A DNA stretch of 64,000 nt from Streptomyces sp. NBC_00690. GTDB taxonomy: Bacteria; Actinomycetota; Actinomycetes; Streptomycetales; Streptomycetaceae. The DNA lies in contig NZ_CP109009.1 of NCBI RefSeq assembly GCF_036226685.1, positions 6,661,501-6,725,500 on the forward strand, written 5' to 3'. Below the pieces are notes generated by a model. That model saw only the letters and a program-made list of their open reading frames with translations. It was not told where the DNA came from and did no database searches. Each line of letters opens with the position of its first letter. Within the stretch, counting starts at the first letter, position 1. A program made the translations under genes and the position numbers. Of this stretch, positions 62,760 through 64,000 are shown piece by piece.

Positions 62760-64000
62760 GTGGCACTGCTTACCCGTATCAAGGGACCGCGCGATCTGGA
62801 CCGACTCAACCCGGAGCAGCTCGATCAGCTGGCCGAAGAGATCCGGACCTTCCTCGTGGACGCCGTTTCCAAGACCGGAGGCCACCTAGGTCCCAACCTC
62901 GGCGTGGTCGAGTTGACCATCGCCCTTCACCGGGTCTTCGACTCCCCGAAGGACAAGGTCCTCTGGGACACCGGGCACCAGAGCTATGTGCACAAGCTGC
63001 TCACCGGCCGTCATGACTTCTCGCGACTCAAGATGAAGGGCGGCCTCTCGGGCTACCCGGCCCGCGCCGAGTCCGACCACGACATCATCGAGAACTCGCA
63101 CGCCTCCACGGTCCTCGGTTGGGCCGACGGCCTCGCCAAGGCCAATGAGGTGCTCCGGCGCGACGACCACGTGGTCGCCGTCATCGGTGACGGCGCGCTC
63201 ACCGGCGGCATGGCCTGGGAGGCGCTGAACAACATCGCCGCCGCCAAGGACCGCCCGCTGGTCATCGTCGTCAACGACAACGAGCGCTCGTACGCACCCA
63301 CCATCGGCGGCCTCGCCAACCATCTGGCCACCCTGCGCACCACCGACGGGTACGAGCGGTTCCTCGCCCGCGGCAAGGACATCCTGGGTCGCACCCCCGT
63401 CGTCGGCAAGCCGCTCTACGAGACGTTGCACGGCGCGAAGAAGGGCCTCAAGGACTTCATCGCCCCGCAGGGCATGTTCGAGGACCTCGGTCTGAAGTAC
63501 GTCGGCCCGATCGACGGCCATGACATCGAGGCCCTGGAGTCGGCGCTCGCCCGCGCGAAGCGCTTCGGCGGCCCCGTGATCGTCCACTGCCTCACCGAGA
63601 AGGGCCGCGGCTACCAGCCCGCCCTCCAGGACGAGGCGGACCGCTTCCACGCCGTCGGCAAGATCCACCCTGACACCGGTCTGCCCATCGCCAGCTCGGG
63701 TCTGGACTGGACCTCCGTCTTCGGCGAGGAGATGGTCAAGCTCGGCCAGGAGCGCGAGGACATCGTGGCGATCACCGCCGCCATGCTCCAGCCCGTCGGC
63801 CTGGACAGGTTCGCCAAGGCGTTCCCCGACCGCGTCTACGACGTCGGCATCGCCGAACAGCACGGCGCGGTCTCCGCGGCGGGGCTGGCCACCGGTGGGG
63901 TCCACCCCGTCTTCGCCGTGTACGCCACCTTCCTCAACCGCGCCTTCGACCAGGTCCTCATGGATGTGGCCCTGCACAAGTGCGGGGTGACCTTCGTGTT
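62760..64000 (+). CDS. dxs: 1-deoxy-D-xylulose-5-phosphate synthase (C-terminal part outside window)
   Basis: The first 413 codons of Dxs are present and open to the right edge. The enzyme joins pyruvate and glyceraldehyde 3-phosphate in a thiamine-diphosphate reaction, the first step of the MEP isoprenoid pathway. Visible motifs are [31 protein letters not shown], the thiamine site [25 protein letters not shown], and the second-domain Glu in [17 protein letters not shown] 62760 follows AAGGAGG with six-base spacing. About 230 C-terminal residues are missing only because the window ends. Confidence 0.97.
   Translation, partial: MALLTRIKGPRDLDRLNPEQLDQLAEEIRTFLVDAVSKTGGHLGPNLGVVELTIALHRVFDSPKDKVLWDTGHQSYVHKLLTGRHDFSRLKMKGGLSGYPARAESDHDIIENSHASTVLGWADGLAKANEVLRRDDHVVAVIGDGALTGGMAWEALNNIAAAKDRPLVIVVNDNERSYAPTIGGLANHLATLRTTDGYERFLARGKDILGRTPVVGKPLYETLHGAKKGLKDFIAPQGMFEDLGLKYVGPIDGHDIEALESALARAKRFGGPVIVHCLTEKGRGYQPALQDEADRFHAVGKIHPDTGLPIASSGLDWTSVFGEEMVKLGQEREDIVAITAAMLQPVGLDRFAKAFPDRVYDVGIAEQHGAVSAAGLATGGVHPVFAVYATFLNRAFDQVLMDVALHKCGVTFV

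Overview
The window is high-GC actinobacterial DNA and almost certainly a Streptomyces chromosome. Evidence includes the codon use, an AfsR/SARP regulator, a SepF paralogue, ROK-controlled chito-oligosaccharide transport, a DUF6099 protein and a DUF3152 protein. From memory, the backbone gene order (sepF-like, hen1/pnkp, arcA-argF, XRE-murA, acnA, ngcEFG, rok7B7, dxs) matches the S. coelicolor SCO5967-SCO6013 neighbourhood. I could not run a comparison.

Layout. 1-6.4 kb: a ParB-like gene cut by the left edge, a divergent SARP regulator with NB-ARC and TPR domains, a SepF-like protein, an SMC-like ATPase and a MazG-type pyrophosphatase. 6.4-18.3 kb: DUF6099, an LLM flavin oxidoreductase, homocysteine S-methyltransferase, the Hen1-Pnkp RNA repair pair, arginine deiminase, ornithine carbamoyltransferase, an anti-sigma-type kinase and a beta-carbonic anhydrase. 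18.4-27 kb: PaaX regulator, MFS exporter, then a minus-strand set of enoyl-CoA hydratase, membrane flavoprotein and stand-alone adenylation enzyme below a two-component system.

27.5-41.3 kb is accessory DNA. It holds a six-gene operon (I36-like secreted protein, two lipoproteins, adaptor, ABC ATPase, MacB-like permease), a decayed IS256-type transposase, a 1487-residue secreted protein (lytic-transglycosylase-like, golvesin-like and NucA/NucB-like domains) facing a SUKH-type immunity candidate, an intact IS5-family element and a frameshifted tyrosine integrase. 41.4-43 kb: a MurA carrying an N-terminal XRE DNA-binding domain, with a palindrome at its own start.

43.6-52.1 kb is a Tn7-like transposon placed between murA and acnA. 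It has an overlapping tnsA-tnsB-tnsC-tniQ operon and end repeats about 25 bp long. Its cargo is a DndB-type DGQHR protein and an unrecognised 560-residue coiled-coil protein, the best candidate here for an undescribed, probably defence-related, system. 52.1-64 kb returns to backbone: aconitase with a rich regulatory leader, DUF3152 metalloprotease-like protein, a 1.36 kb non-coding stretch, ngcEFG, the ROK regulator, and dxs running off the right edge.

All names come from motif recognition by eye. Start codons were chosen from ribosome-binding sites, overlaps and family length; no database search was possible.
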